Shown piece by piece: positions 14,481-14,550 of a stretch of 14,550 nucleotides of DNA. Where the stretch lies: positions 1 through 14,550 of the forward strand of contig CAYPOV010000093.1 of assembly GCA_964412385.1 (NCBI GenBank), given 5' to 3'. Position 1 is the first letter of the stretch; every line of letters begins with the position of its first letter. Below the pieces are notes generated by a model, which ran no database searches, was not told the origin of the DNA, and saw only the letters and a program-made list of their open reading frames with translations. The stretch comes from JBGSYN01 sp964412385 (GTDB taxonomy: Bacteria > Pseudomonadota > Alphaproteobacteria > Geminicoccales > Geminicoccaceae). The position numbers and the translations under genes were made by a program.

Positions 14481-14550
14481 TCAGAACCTCGGGATGGCGA
14501 GGCCGCCATCGACGTGAATGGCTTGGCCGGTGCAGTAGACGAGGTGGCCC
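14481..14550 (-). CDS. Short-chain dehydrogenase/reductase, C-terminal fragment (runs off the window)
   Basis: The last 22 codons and stop of a - strand gene are visible at the right edge. They read GHLVYCTGQAIHVDGGLAIP followed by RF and stop. The TGQ-x-hxVDGGxxxP pattern is the standard C-terminus of classical SDR enzymes of the 3-oxoacyl-ACP-reductase/FabG type, which use NAD(P)H to reduce or oxidise a carbonyl/alcohol. The body of the protein, including cofactor and catalytic Ser-Tyr-Lys residues, lies beyond the window, so the substrate cannot be judged. It converges on the DHFR-family gene. Confidence 0.85.
   Translation of the reverse strand, partial: GHLVYCTGQAIHVDGGLAIPRF

Noticed and set aside
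1..14550. CRISPR array, insertion sequence or phage attachment site
   Set aside because: No regularly spaced repeats, transposase or integrase frames, or flanking direct repeats were found anywhere in the window.

Overview
The window looks like a piece of a medium-to-high-GC proteobacterial chromosome or large replicon, most likely alphaproteobacterial (Rhizobiales/Rhodospirillales type). This rests on codon choice, tightly overlapping operons and gene families; no rRNA or other phylogenetic marker is present, so the assignment is tentative. I see no phage genes, transposase, tRNA, CRISPR array or local transcription regulator.

Region 1 (1-6117). A small AhpD/carboxymuconolactone-decarboxylase (CMD) family gene on + (61-696) runs tail to tail into a complete five-gene dipeptide/oligopeptide-type ABC importer on -. 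In transcription order this is a periplasmic binding protein (6117-4510), two permeases (4475-3495 and 3529-2654) and two ATPases (2657-1674 and 1677-682). The cistrons after the binding protein overlap by 35, 4 and 4 bases, so it is one operon.

Region 2 (6118-10253). A 95-base divergent control region with a 12-base perfect palindrome separates the importer from a + strand operon. That operon has two tandem paralogous FAD/NADPH-type monooxygenases (6213-7673, 7692-9191) and two small CMD proteins (9184-9672, 9669-10253) joined by 8- and 4-base overlaps. The CMD pair resembles the Avi_7170 / Avi_7169 families, which I recall as constant companions of peptide-type ABC importers and a luciferase-like FMN monooxygenase. 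Here the luciferase-like enzyme is absent and two class-B-like flavoprotein monooxygenases take its place. The simplest reading is that the importer brings in an unidentified small molecule, the flavoenzymes oxidise it, and the CMD proteins handle a peroxide, a thiol-disulfide step or a product. The substrate is not deducible from the sequence.

Region 3 (10254-12459). A 484-base non-coding interval, rich in inverted repeats, lies between convergent genes. It is followed by a metal-dependent amidohydrolase of the ATZ/TRZ deaminase group on - (12285-10738), which may extend the same catabolic theme. A 174-base divergent spacer follows, with a 10-base inverted repeat and repeated TTATCG half-sites.

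Region 4 (12460-14550). This holds a CaCA-family cation/Ca2+ exchanger (+), a more AT-rich stretch with a stand-alone RibD-C/DHFR-fold reductase (+), and at the right edge the last 22 codons of a short-chain dehydrogenase (-). These look like ordinary accessory genes without an evident link to regions 1-2.
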